Shown: positions 55,114-62,790 of the stretch, piece by piece | How the letters are laid out: the number at the start of each line of letters is the position of its first letter | Position numbering within the stretch: the first letter of the stretch is position 1 | Assembly: GCA_017520935.1 (NCBI GenBank) | Contig: JAFXEF010000018.1 | Span: 1-64,000 of the forward strand | From: Bacteroidaceae bacterium | GTDB taxonomy: Bacteria > Bacteroidota > Bacteroidia > Bacteroidales > Bacteroidaceae | Reading direction: 5' to 3' | Length of the DNA stretch: 64,000 bases | The notes under the pieces: generated by a model | The model's input: the letters and a program-made list of their open reading frames with translations, nothing else | What the model was told of the DNA's origin: nothing | The model's database searches: none | Program-made: the position numbers and the translations under genes

Positions 55114-55209
55114 TTACATACAACTCACCACACCGAGGCTACCGGCCAAAGCGGTGAGTACAGCGATAATTACTTTGAGCAACTTGCTCCAGTTGAAATT
55201 CTTCTCCAT
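55114..55209 (-). CDS. Smalltalk-type small membrane peptide
   Basis: A 31-residue peptide, MEKNFNWSKLLKVIIAVLTA followed by LAGSLGVVSCM: a basic amphipathic start, then one hydrophobic segment ending near a Cys. This is the pattern of the family named smalltalk protein in Bacteroides annotations, usually found in the same neighbourhood (HU-like, DUF4248, VirE). Single membrane pass; its role is unknown. Proximity to a signal-less M15 peptidase makes a holin-like role worth testing. Confidence 0.75.
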   Translation of the reverse strand: MEKNFNWSKLLKVIIAVLTALAGSLGVVSCM

Positions 55210-55289
55210 AAAATTAAAAATTAAGAGTTGATAATTAAGACTATTGTTTGGCACACTGGATGATCGCGTCATCTGTGTGCCATGAGCCA

Positions 55290-56159
55290 CTACTCAGCCT
55301 CGAACACAGCCGTGTAGGCAGCTCCGTTCACGTCGGCGGTCACCGTACGGGGGTTGTCGGTCACGTCATCGCTCCAGCGGACGAACCGGTAGCCCTCGTT
55401 GGCCGTGGCGGTGAGGGTCACGGCCGTGCCCTTGTCGTAGGTGCCCATGCCGGTGACGCTACCCATGGCGGGGTCGTTCACCGAAGTGCCGATGAAGATC
55501 TGCTCCGCCTCAGTGTCCGAGCCCGAGTCGCTGCCCGGGTTGTCATTGCCTGAGCCGTTGTCCGAGCCGCCAGTGGTGTCCGATGAGCCGCCGTCGGGGT
55601 CGGTGGGGTCAGTAGGGTCAGTGGTGTCGAGGTTCACCACCGTCTCGCCGTTCTTGATGGCCTTGAGCAGGGCAGCCTGTGCGGCACGGCTGGCCACGAG
55701 GTTGAACTCGGCATCGGCGATGAGGTTCTTGAACTCCTGTCCGGGCTCCCACGCCACCCTCACGGCGGTGATGTTGGCCGAGGTGAAGCTATCGGCCGAC
55801 TCGGCACCCTTCGAGCTGAGGGCTACGGAGAAGTCGCCCAAGTCGCCCAGGCGGATCTTGCGTCCGTCGAGCAGCATCTCGCGCATGCAGTCCACCGCCA
55901 GGTAGAGGATGGCACTGATGTCCGCACGTGAGTAGACGCAGCCGTGAGCGGCAATATGGCGGGCAAACTTCTCGATGGTCACCACCTCGGCATACTGTGC
56001 CATGGCGAAGGCACGCTGCTGCTCGGTCTTCACTAATGCCACGTCGGCTGCAGCGGGTGTCTCGCCCTTGGCCTCGGCGGTCTTGATGCGGCTCTTGGCC
56101 TGGTTTATCTCAAAAAGGTTGGCGTTCACGCCACGCATTGTAATGGAATAGTTGATCAT
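55290..56159 (-). CDS. HU-like DNA-binding protein with C-terminal bacterial repeat
   Basis: A 289-residue protein. Residues 1-170 form an HU/IHF-related domain of the Bacteroides type (VTIEKFARHIAAHGCVYSRADISAILYLAVDCMREMLLDGRKIRLGDLGDFSVAL), followed by a low-complexity Asp/Gly/Ser/Thr-Pro linker (about 180-220, TTDPTDPTDPDGGSSDTTGG) and an InlB-B-repeat-like domain (about 223-289, GSVTGMGTYDKGTAVTLTATANEGYRFVRWSDD). HU domains joined to extracellular-type folds are known in Bacteroidetes (HU-HIG). There is no signal peptide, which is odd for a protein with a surface-type repeat. Part of the VirE/DUF4248 module. Confidence 0.85.
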   Translation of the reverse strand: MINYSITMRGVNANLFEINQAKSRIKTAEAKGETPAAADVALVKTEQQRAFAMAQYAEVVTIEKFARHIAAHGCVYSRADISAILYLAVDCMREMLLDGRKIRLGDLGDFSVALSSKGAESADSFTSANITAVRVAWEPGQEFKNLIADAEFNLVASRAAQAALLKAIKNGETVVNLDTTDPTDPTDPDGGSSDTTGGSDNGSGNDNPGSDSGSDTEAEQIFIGTSVNDPAMGSVTGMGTYDKGTAVTLTATANEGYRFVRWSDDVTDNPRTVTADVNGAAYTAVFEAE

Positions 56160-56182
56160 AGGTTTTTAGTTTATAAATGTTT

Positions 56183-56278
56183 CACGGTGTCATCCGGGGG
56201 CTCAACTTGAGCTTCGGCTTGCCATAACTTAAGACCGGCGCCTGTCTTGACTTATGCCTCGCACGGAGCTCAGGTGGG
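56183..56278 (+). repeat. Dispersed 96-base repeat, copy 2
   Basis: Aligns without gaps to the reverse complement of 15107-15202, about 85% identical by eye. It begins 23 bases upstream of the HU-like gene's start codon and contains no open frame. Confidence 0.7.
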
Positions 56279-56493
56279 CTTTATTTCTATTGCAAAGTTA
56301 CGACATCCGGGTGCCTTCGTTGTCCGCCCCTGCGACCTATGGCACGCTACAGGAACAAACTTTTCGGGAAAATGCATTTTTACTTATTATCCACTGATAA
56401 TAAGCGTGTTTATGCTTGGCCGTATGGCTAATTTTTCGTAACTTTATAGGTGTAATGATAACCGTAATGTGTGTTAATTTTCAATTCTCAATT

Positions 56494-56703
56494 ATGACAA
56501 TCCGCCCCTACACCAAGAGCGAGCTGGCCACGATGTACTTTCCCATCGGATCCACCTCGAACGCGCTGCGCCGCCTCAACCGCTACATCCACCATGCCCA
56601 CGGCCTGTTGCCCGCGCTGCTCGCTACGGGCTACCGCACGAATGACCGCCACTTCACCAGACGGCAAGTGCAACTGATCTTCGAGTACTTGGGAGAGCCG
56701 TGA
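56494..56703 (+). CDS. DUF4248-family small protein
   Basis: A 69-residue protein from the ATG at 56494 (MTIRPYTKSELATMYFP), ending TRRQVQLIFEYLGEP; these two blocks are characteristic of DUF4248. The fold is predicted helical and probably nucleic-acid-binding (basic, with a helix-turn-helix-like start: SELATMYFP...NALRRLNRYI). It is convergent with the VirE-like gene, with the large foldback between them. Function unknown. Confidence 0.85.
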   Translation: MTIRPYTKSELATMYFPIGSTSNALRRLNRYIHHAHGLLPALLATGYRTNDRHFTRRQVQLIFEYLGEP

Positions 56704-56763
56704 TCTTAACAAAAGGCTCTGATTGGCGGAGCTGTTCCTGATTCGGGTTGTCAGGTTGTAGAG

Positions 56764-56990
56764 GAAAAAGTTGTGGCAACGTTAACGATTGTAGATAAGT
56801 GAATTAGGACGATTCTGCCACATCTGCCACGTGTTTGTATAGAGCCTTATATAAATAAGTAATAAGTATTTTTAAAAATATTTTTTATTTATTACTTATT
56901 GTCTATATAGGGTATAGCAAGTACGTGGCAGATGTGGCAGATTACAGCTAAGTAGTTGATTATATCTGTTTTGCGTTGCCACAACTTTTC
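56764..56990. repeat. 227-base nested foldback between DUF4248 and VirE-like genes
   Basis: Three concentric inverted-repeat pairs. Outer: 56764-56781 with 56974-56990 (AAAAGTTGTGGCAACG and its complement). Middle: 56811-56832 with 56923-56943 (TCTGCCACATCTGCCACGT). Inner: an AT-only pair near 56854-56865 and 56885-56900 (AATAAGTAATAA). The whole could fold into one long cruciform with an AT-rich tip. It ends two bases before the VirE-like stop codon. It may terminate both convergent genes, but is far longer than a terminator needs. Confidence 0.75.
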
Positions 56991-56992
56991 TG

Positions 56993-59179
56993 CTATTCCT
57001 CCACGCTGCGGTGTGCATTGAGCCGTTGGTCCTCCTTGATGTCGTTGCCTGTGAGGATGATGGCGTTCCATCCGCGCACATTGAGTACGCGGCGTTGTAC
57101 AAACCCGAGGCGGTTCATGCACAGGGCGACCTTCTTGGCCGAGAGCGGCCGCTTCACCGCGCCGCCGATGAGCTCGATGATGCGCGTGGCGGTGAGGAAC
57201 TCGCCCACCTCGTCGCCGTAGGGCACGCGCAGGTAGGTGGCGATGAGCTCCTCCTCCATGCAGGGCTCCTCGAACTGGCGGTTGTGGCGCGAGAGCTCGG
57301 CATTGTCGTCGGCATCGAACCAGTAGCGGAAGCCCGTGCGGTAGAGGGCATAGGCTTGGCTGTACATCCCGGCATAGGGTAGAGGGTGGCTCCACGGGGA
57401 GTCGATGTCGCGCACGAGGAAGGGCAGCCAGCGGCGGTTGTCGGTGAGGTCGGTGAGGAAGCGCGGGTTGTTGCCCGTGCCGCAGAACGAGGCGATATGT
57501 GTGCGGCGCTCCTTGTAGCGGCTGTAGGCGGCACGCTCGTTCACCATGGGGTCGGTGGTGATGGCCTTGAGCTGGTTGAGCTCCGAGGGCTGCAGGCTGT
57601 CGAGCTCTTCGAGCGAGATGAGCGCCATCTCGGTAAGCTCCAGTCGGTCGTCCTTGCTCATGCGTCCGGCAAAGTTCTTGGTGGAGAAGTAGCCGCTGAG
57701 CTCGGTGGGCAGGAGGTGGCGCACGAAGGTGCTCTTGTAGATGCCTTGCGGACCGATGTAGGTGAGTATCTCGTGGTTGGTCTTGTCGGGTTCGAGCCAC
57801 GCGGCCACCATGGCCACGAGCCACTGCTTGAAGAAGCGGTTGTGCATCTCCTGCGAGCAGCCCGTGACGTGCACCATCGATGCCACCTGGTCGATGTAGT
57901 CGATGCCGTTCCACTCGGGCAGGCTCTCCAGATACTCCTTCAAGGGGTGGTACTCGGGGTAGAAGTCACTCTCGATGATGATGTAGAAGTCCGAGATCTT
58001 AGCCTGTCGGCCCGTGTCGAGGCAGAAGCGGCAGTAGAGGGAGTTGACGTGCTGGTCGGTGAGCTCGGTGGCCTCCCCTAACCCCCTCCCGAAGAGGGGG
58101 CTTTCAGAGTCCGCGATGCCTGTAAGCTCCCTCCCTTCGGGGGAGGGCGGGGGGAGAGGCTTTCCTTCTATCTCCCTCTTCCTTGTAACAAGATTATGCC
58201 TAATCCTGACATTCTTTTCCGTGAGCCAGTCCTGTATGTCCCTAATGGAGGCATAGCGGCTCTCTTTCTCCGCTTTCGGTGGTCGCGCCGTGCCGTGTTC
58301 CTCGGTCTGCTGATAGCAGGAGCGCACGATGGAGGTCACATCATTACCCTCAGCCTGATAGTCACTGAACCTGTCCAGTGCCCACGCCGTGCAGTCACTC
58401 TCGGAGACTCCGTAGCGGTTCATCATATAGCACGCGTCGGAGATGTACTTGTTGTGTGTGCCAGGAGCGTACACCACGCCACGCCGCGCCAAGTCGCGCA
58501 GCACGGCATCCTCACAACTTTCCACTTTCATCTTTCCACTTTCAACTCGCTTCGGTCTTCCCACGGGCTTCTTCGTCATATCTACGATGATTGCCGCCGC
58601 ATTGGGATTATAGTATACATCAGAGTCGTGTGCCATGCCTGAGATGCGTGTGGCATTCTTGCATTTCTCATCGGATGATAATCCTGTAAGATTCTCGTAA
58701 TAGGAATTGATGATAGCAAACACCTTTGTGTACAATGCTGAGGAACTTTTGTCTGCACGAAGCAAACATTCACGGTTTTCGTTATCTTCCTTTGAGAAAG
58801 CGAAGCGTGCTATTACGCGTACTCCTTCCCCTGAAATCGTTGTATAAGCAAGCAGCGTATGCTCATCGCTTCGCACCTTCTCCAAGACTTCAGCCATACG
58901 TTCACTGGGGATATGGTCAAGGTCCACAATCGACATCCCCGTGTACCCCACGATATGCTTCTGTTGCTTGCCACCGCTGAAGAGCACCGCTACGGAGTAG
59001 CAGGGCATATGCTGCTTCTCGGCATCGGCATGGGCGGTGTCGCCCAGGGTGCGGTAGCGGCGATGGTTCTCGGTTAACACTTGCAGACGCTGGTCTGCGC
59101 GGATAATCTCTACCACCTCATGGATGGTAATTGGCTTCGGGTTCTTGTCCGTGAAACCATTAAATAGACTTACTTGCAT
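56993..59179 (-). CDS. VirE-like primase/helicase-type protein
   Basis: A 728-residue protein. The N-terminal region (about 1-190) is of the BT4734/VirE N-terminal type, reminiscent of archaeo-eukaryotic primases (VGYTGMSIVDLDHIP, ISGEGVRVIARF). A middle linker follows. The C-terminal P-loop domain of the VirE/DUF3874 type has Walker A GPQGIYKST (about residue 478), a Walker B-like ALISLEELD and the downstream arginine-rich NNPRFLTDLTDNRRWLPF. It is probably a replication-type primase-helicase. Two inverted copies of the G/C-rich palindromic repeat are translated in the linker (KPLPPPSPEGRE and SESPLFGRGLGEA). A perfect palindrome lies 55 bases upstream. Confidence 0.85.
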   Translation of the reverse strand: MQVSLFNGFTDKNPKPITIHEVVEIIRADQRLQVLTENHRRYRTLGDTAHADAEKQHMPCYSVAVLFSGGKQQKHIVGYTGMSIVDLDHIPSERMAEVLEKVRSDEHTLLAYTTISGEGVRVIARFAFSKEDNENRECLLRADKSSSALYTKVFAIINSYYENLTGLSSDEKCKNATRISGMAHDSDVYYNPNAAAIIVDMTKKPVGRPKRVESGKMKVESCEDAVLRDLARRGVVYAPGTHNKYISDACYMMNRYGVSESDCTAWALDRFSDYQAEGNDVTSIVRSCYQQTEEHGTARPPKAEKESRYASIRDIQDWLTEKNVRIRHNLVTRKREIEGKPLPPPSPEGRELTGIADSESPLFGRGLGEATELTDQHVNSLYCRFCLDTGRQAKISDFYIIIESDFYPEYHPLKEYLESLPEWNGIDYIDQVASMVHVTGCSQEMHNRFFKQWLVAMVAAWLEPDKTNHEILTYIGPQGIYKSTFVRHLLPTELSGYFSTKNFAGRMSKDDRLELTEMALISLEELDSLQPSELNQLKAITTDPMVNERAAYSRYKERRTHIASFCGTGNNPRFLTDLTDNRRWLPFLVRDIDSPWSHPLPYAGMYSQAYALYRTGFRYWFDADDNAELSRHNRQFEEPCMEEELIATYLRVPYGDEVGEFLTATRIIELIGGAVKRPLSAKKVALCMNRLGFVQRRVLNVRGWNAIILTGNDIKEDQRLNAHRSVEE
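58070..58113 (-). repeat. Coding palindromic repeat, copy 4
   Basis: GGCCTCCCCTAACCCCCTCC with complementary GAGGGGG, read on the minus strand as ESPLFGRGLGEA in the VirE-like protein. Confidence 0.8.
58126..58165 (+). repeat. Coding palindromic repeat, copy 5
   Basis: Inverted relative to copy 4 (GCTCCCTCCCTTCGGGGGAG... to GAGAGGC), read on the minus strand as KPLPPPSPEGRE. With copy 4 it forms a head-to-head pair. Confidence 0.75.
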
Positions 59180-59234
59180 AGCGTTAAAATTATGGTTACT
59201 TTTACGCTGCTAAGTAAGGCATTAAAAAATAAAT

Positions 59235-59260
59235 GTGTTCCCCCACATGTGGGGGAACAC
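59235..59260. promoter_or_regulatory. Perfect 26-base palindrome (operator-like)
   Basis: GTGTTCCCCCACA and its exact complement, no spacer, in the divergent gap between the VirE-like gene (starts 59179, minus) and the HTH gene (starts 59294, plus). The position suits an autoregulatory operator controlling both, or a structure-specific site. Confidence 0.6.
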
Positions 59261-59293
59261 GAAGGTTACGAACTGTGATATTTAACATTTTTT

Positions 59294-59544
59294 ATGGGAA
59301 AACGACTCCAAAATCTGCCCCTCGTGGGTCAAGTCATCGCTGATGAGGTGGCAAACCTCGGCATCAACGTGAGAGCATTGTGCGCAACAGCACACATCAG
59401 CAAGAAGAGCTACTACGAGCTGCTTAAAGGAAACGCCACTCCGTGACGGTACACATCAGACTCCTGCGCTGCATGAGGGAGTATCATACAGTGCAAGAGT
59501 CGCGTGAGTTTGAGCAGCGCTACCTCGACGCGCTATTGGGATAA
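59294..59544 (+). pseudogene. Frameshifted small HTH-type protein
   Basis: ATG at 59294 opens a 50-residue frame (GKRLQNLPLVGQVIADEVAN...AHISKKSYYELLKGNATP) whose latter half reads as a helix-turn-helix, ending at TGA 59444-59446. The coding sense continues in the -1 frame from GTG at 59443 (VTVHIRLLRCMREYHTVQES...RYLDALLG) to TAA at 59542-59544. Joined, the two give an 84-residue XRE-like regulator. No slippery heptamer is seen at the junction, so a one-base indel (mutation or sequencing error) is likelier than programmed frameshifting. It is divergent from the VirE-like gene across a perfect palindrome, the expected layout for its regulator. Confidence 0.6.
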
Positions 59545-59584
59545 GATTGTTTTCGTTATCGTCGCTGCCTTTGGCAGCGCCTAC

Positions 59585-61504
59585 CTACCACCACACCTGC
59601 TCACCATTCTCATAGGTAAAGATGCGCTCCTCCTTACCTTTGGTATGGTTACGCAAGAGCAGCAGCGCATTGGTAGGAACGTTATCCACATAGAGCACAC
59701 CCTCCCTATTGCCCTCCATACGGGCGATGGAGGCGAAGCGGCGGCCATCCCAGTAGTAGAGCTCGTATTGCTCGCCCTCACGGATGAAGTTGTCATCGTT
59801 GCGGGGCAGGAAGCGCACCTCGCTGATATGCTGAGGCTCCTCAAACTCTACAGCCGCCCATGAGTCGTCGGGGAACTGGCGGTTGTAACAGGTGAGCACA
59901 TCACCGTCGAACACCTTCTCGAGATTACATCCCGGCGTAGCCCATCGTTCGCCGAACATCCGCTTCACCGCAGGGCGCTGCCCTAATGAATCGTACATCT
60001 CCACCTCGGCCATATTACCATACGAGCCTTTGGGCGAGAGATAACGGAAGTAGCGGTACGTGGTATCACATGTGGTGGACAATGTATGGAAGCGCGATTC
60101 CCGTACACTGCCGATAGTGGCTATCGTCACCGAGTCGCTGAAGTCCTCATTGTTGGCCACCTGGAAGCGGCCTCCTTCGGTACGGCGACACAGCTCCTTC
60201 AGCCAATGGGTGAAGCGGTACTTGCGCGTGAGGCGCACCGATTGGCGATGGGCAGTATCGGCAATGATGGGTTGCACCGTACCATTCTCTGCTACGATGA
60301 ACGGATGCCCAGCTGGCACCGATTCGCCATGGCGGGTATACGCCACAGGCAGATATACCACTTTACGCCCTAATCTGTCAAAAGTCACCTGCCGTCCACG
60401 TCGCCTGCCCCAATGCACTATCTGCCAGTCACGATTGTCGAATACGGCAGCATACAGATACTTACTATCCTTGACTGCAGGTGTATTGAAGAGACGCACC
60501 GTGGCATCCGTAGTAGGCGTGTAGGTATCGGTCACATCCATCAGTGTGGGCGATTCGAACAACGGTGGTACAGGTTCGCCACTGCTTGTCAACGGCAGCA
60601 GTGCCTTCTGCTTGGCATACATGTGGCGGAACACCTTGGGCAAGATATGGTCTTCACGCCCGAAGAAATGGTCGCTCAGGTGCTCGTTAGGCCCGAAGGG
60701 ATAGCATAGCTCCTCATTGGGCAACAGCACCACCCACTCGTGGCTCATGGAGCGGCTGCCCCACTGCGGCACGAAGTCCTTGGCTACGGGTACACCGATG
60801 GAGCGGAAGCGGGCAATGTTGAGGTCGGTAAACGTGCGGCAAGTGCCTACACGCACACTGTCGAGCTGCGTGGCAGGGAAGTCGGGGACAAATCCCTTGG
60901 GGTAGTATACCGCCGCGTGGATTCCGCGATTTACCGTAGAGTAGGTGCCATAGACATAATAATAGTTTTCCTGACTATTGGCAAACTTGTCGACCTTGGG
61001 CAATTGCTGGGCGATATATTTCTCACGCCATTGGCTCAATGGCTCGTGCCCGACGCGATAAGGAAGTACGTAGTTGCAGAAGTGCTCGAAACCGTAGTCC
61101 ATGTTCCACTTGGTTCGCCACATACGGAAAGCACTGTCGATATTGGCTTTCAGGTATTCGGCTGTGACGGTGGACGTATCGGGGATACGCATCTGATTCA
61201 CCTCCATTAGGTGAGCGTAACGCATGACTGCGGTATCGTATGCACGGTTGTAAAACAAATCGTCACGGTATGGCAAGCGAAATATGCTGTCCATGTACAA
61301 TCGGAAGCTATCGATACCCTCACTCTGCAGGGTATAGTGAACGTCCATGTTGTCGATGAGGAACCGGGCGGCACGTTGCTTGTAGGTATCAGAGACGCTG
61401 TCGTGATAATGCACAACAACATCATGAATGCTATCATCTGTTTGTTTATGGATGCATGAGTGGCATAGCAAACATATAGCTGCTATAAATAAACCATATT
61501 TCAT
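59585..61504 (-). CDS. Transglutaminase-like lipoprotein with discoidin-like C-terminus
   Basis: A 639-residue lipoprotein (lipobox CLLCHSC). The transglutaminase-like core has the probable catalytic Cys in VRVGTCRTFTDLN (about 219) and His in SMSHEWV (about 255), with an Asp expected further on. A beta-sandwich follows, then an F5/8-type or discoidin-like domain (about 490-610, KVFDGDVLTCYNR...DDSWAAVEFEEPQHISEVRFLPRND), a carbohydrate-binding fold. It may act on peptides or glycopeptides at the cell surface. ATGA overlap with the upstream O-antigen-ligase-like gene, so they are co-translated. Confidence 0.83.
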   Translation of the reverse strand: MKYGLFIAAICLLCHSCIHKQTDDSIHDVVVHYHDSVSDTYKQRAARFLIDNMDVHYTLQSEGIDSFRLYMDSIFRLPYRDDLFYNRAYDTAVMRYAHLMEVNQMRIPDTSTVTAEYLKANIDSAFRMWRTKWNMDYGFEHFCNYVLPYRVGHEPLSQWREKYIAQQLPKVDKFANSQENYYYVYGTYSTVNRGIHAAVYYPKGFVPDFPATQLDSVRVGTCRTFTDLNIARFRSIGVPVAKDFVPQWGSRSMSHEWVVLLPNEELCYPFGPNEHLSDHFFGREDHILPKVFRHMYAKQKALLPLTSSGEPVPPLFESPTLMDVTDTYTPTTDATVRLFNTPAVKDSKYLYAAVFDNRDWQIVHWGRRRGRQVTFDRLGRKVVYLPVAYTRHGESVPAGHPFIVAENGTVQPIIADTAHRQSVRLTRKYRFTHWLKELCRRTEGGRFQVANNEDFSDSVTIATIGSVRESRFHTLSTTCDTTYRYFRYLSPKGSYGNMAEVEMYDSLGQRPAVKRMFGERWATPGCNLEKVFDGDVLTCYNRQFPDDSWAAVEFEEPQHISEVRFLPRNDDNFIREGEQYELYYWDGRRFASIARMEGNREGVLYVDNVPTNALLLLRNHTKGKEERIFTYENGEQVWW

Positions 61505-62781
61505 TGTTGTAGTTGTAAGAATCCTTTTGCTTCTTTCTTAATATTCATTACCCGTCTGTTTTCCACCTTAGCTTTCATTGATTCTATTTGCCTTGCATAT
61601 TCCACAGCTTTATCATTTATGCCTAATTGATTATACAAGCAAAAGAGTTTATAGGGAGGTGTCACATAAGCCGGTAACATATAGGAAGCGGTGCGATAAC
61701 ATTCAATAGCCTTTCCATAGATTTTCACCTCCTTATAAGCATCACCCAGGTCCAATATCTTTTCTGCAGTAGGAAACAGAGAAATACTTTGCTCTAATAT
61801 GGGAATAGCTTCCTTATATTGCCCCTTTTCGTATAAGATATAGGCATACTTGGAAAGTATACGCTCATTGTCCGCGAAGTTCGCTATTGATTCTTTTATA
61901 TATGCTTTGTTCGCTCTATCATCGCTGACCAACAGCTTCGTCAAAGCTCTGTCCATGCGATGAAAGTGAATGTAAGACGAGGTACGGCCGCCTATGAAAA
62001 CAGCTGTGGCTATACCGATACAGGAGTACAACATACGCCTTCTACGCTTACTCAATTTCAAAGGAGGTAGGGCGCAAAGTATGAGTATAGCATACAAGAG
62101 TCTTAACACAGGCACATCCAGGGGATAGGAAAAACAAGCAAAAACAATCCCACACACCAAGGCTGTGATGGCTGCACCTCGTAGAGTAGGGAATTCCTCT
62201 TTACCGCTATAGATAATGACAGATAGGACAATAATAGTCAGTAGCAAACCTATGATACCAAATTCACAAGCAATGCGTACAAACTCATTAAAGGGGAACG
62301 TATTATCTGCAGCAAGTAATGTTTCAGTCTCAGTAGCACATCCCGAAGCAAAGTACTCCGCCTGTGCAGGCATATATTCACGATGGAATCCACCTACGCC
62401 ATGCCCAAATAAAGGTTTCGCCGCTATGATATGCTTAATACAAACCTTCCAGATAAGAAATCTCCCATTAGCCGACAATGGACGATACATATACATGCCT
62501 ACCACCAACAATAGTCCCAAGATTGGCAAACCTATATAAACTGCATGTCTAAGCCATTTGTTGGAGATAGGGTATCTAATAAGCAGGAGCATTGTTGCTC
62601 CTACTATGAATCCCAACAAAGCTGCCCGTGAATCGGTCAGAACACAAGCAATCAACAAACTGCTAGTGATGACAATCCACGGCCAACGCTTTGCGGCATA
62701 GAGGCTTTGGTGTAGTGCTAAGGAAGCACAGATAGCCAAGAACCCTCCGATAGATGCAGAATTTACTAATATAGCTATCAC
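61501..62781 (-). CDS. O-antigen ligase-like membrane protein with TPRs, N-terminus missing
   Basis: A 426-residue protein with about eight membrane segments, the Wzy_C/O-antigen-ligase block (TDSRAALLGFIVGATMLL, GRFLIWKVCIKHIIAAKPLFGHGVGGF), and C-terminal tetratricopeptide repeats (about 300-410). Related proteins have four or more additional N-terminal membrane segments; here the frame begins with GTG at 62781 inside the region that usually follows them. That GTG is three codons after the TAG of the upstream gene, which is in the same frame. Either the gene is 5'-truncated by recombination, or translation restarts there. Its function in glycan ligation or polymerisation is doubtful. Confidence 0.7.
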   Translation of the reverse strand: MIAILVNSASIGGFLAICASLALHQSLYAAKRWPWIVITSSLLIACVLTDSRAALLGFIVGATMLLLIRYPISNKWLRHAVYIGLPILGLLLVVGMYMYRPLSANGRFLIWKVCIKHIIAAKPLFGHGVGGFHREYMPAQAEYFASGCATETETLLAADNTFPFNEFVRIACEFGIIGLLLTIIVLSVIIYSGKEEFPTLRGAAITALVCGIVFACFSYPLDVPVLRLLYAILILCALPPLKLSKRRRRMLYSCIGIATAVFIGGRTSSYIHFHRMDRALTKLLVSDDRANKAYIKESIANFADNERILSKYAYILYEKGQYKEAIPILEQSISLFPTAEKILDLGDAYKEVKIYGKAIECYRTASYMLPAYVTPPYKLFCLYNQLGINDKAVEYARQIESMKAKVENRRVMNIKKEAKGFLQLQQ

Positions 62782-62790
62782 GAAGATATT

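Noticed and set aside
54884..55123. 80-residue N-terminal extension of the M15 peptidase
   Set aside because: Non-conserved, repeat-like composition; it overlaps the tiny-peptide gene, and the conserved part begins after 54883.
56892..57914. 340-residue Arg/His/Pro-rich frame within the VirE-like gene
   Set aside because: Composition typical of an out-of-frame read of G+C-rich DNA; it crosses the foldback and overlaps the real VirE frame.
59235..59260. Resemblance of the palindrome to a type I-E CRISPR repeat
   Set aside because: Only one copy, fully symmetric, no spacers and no cas genes in the window.
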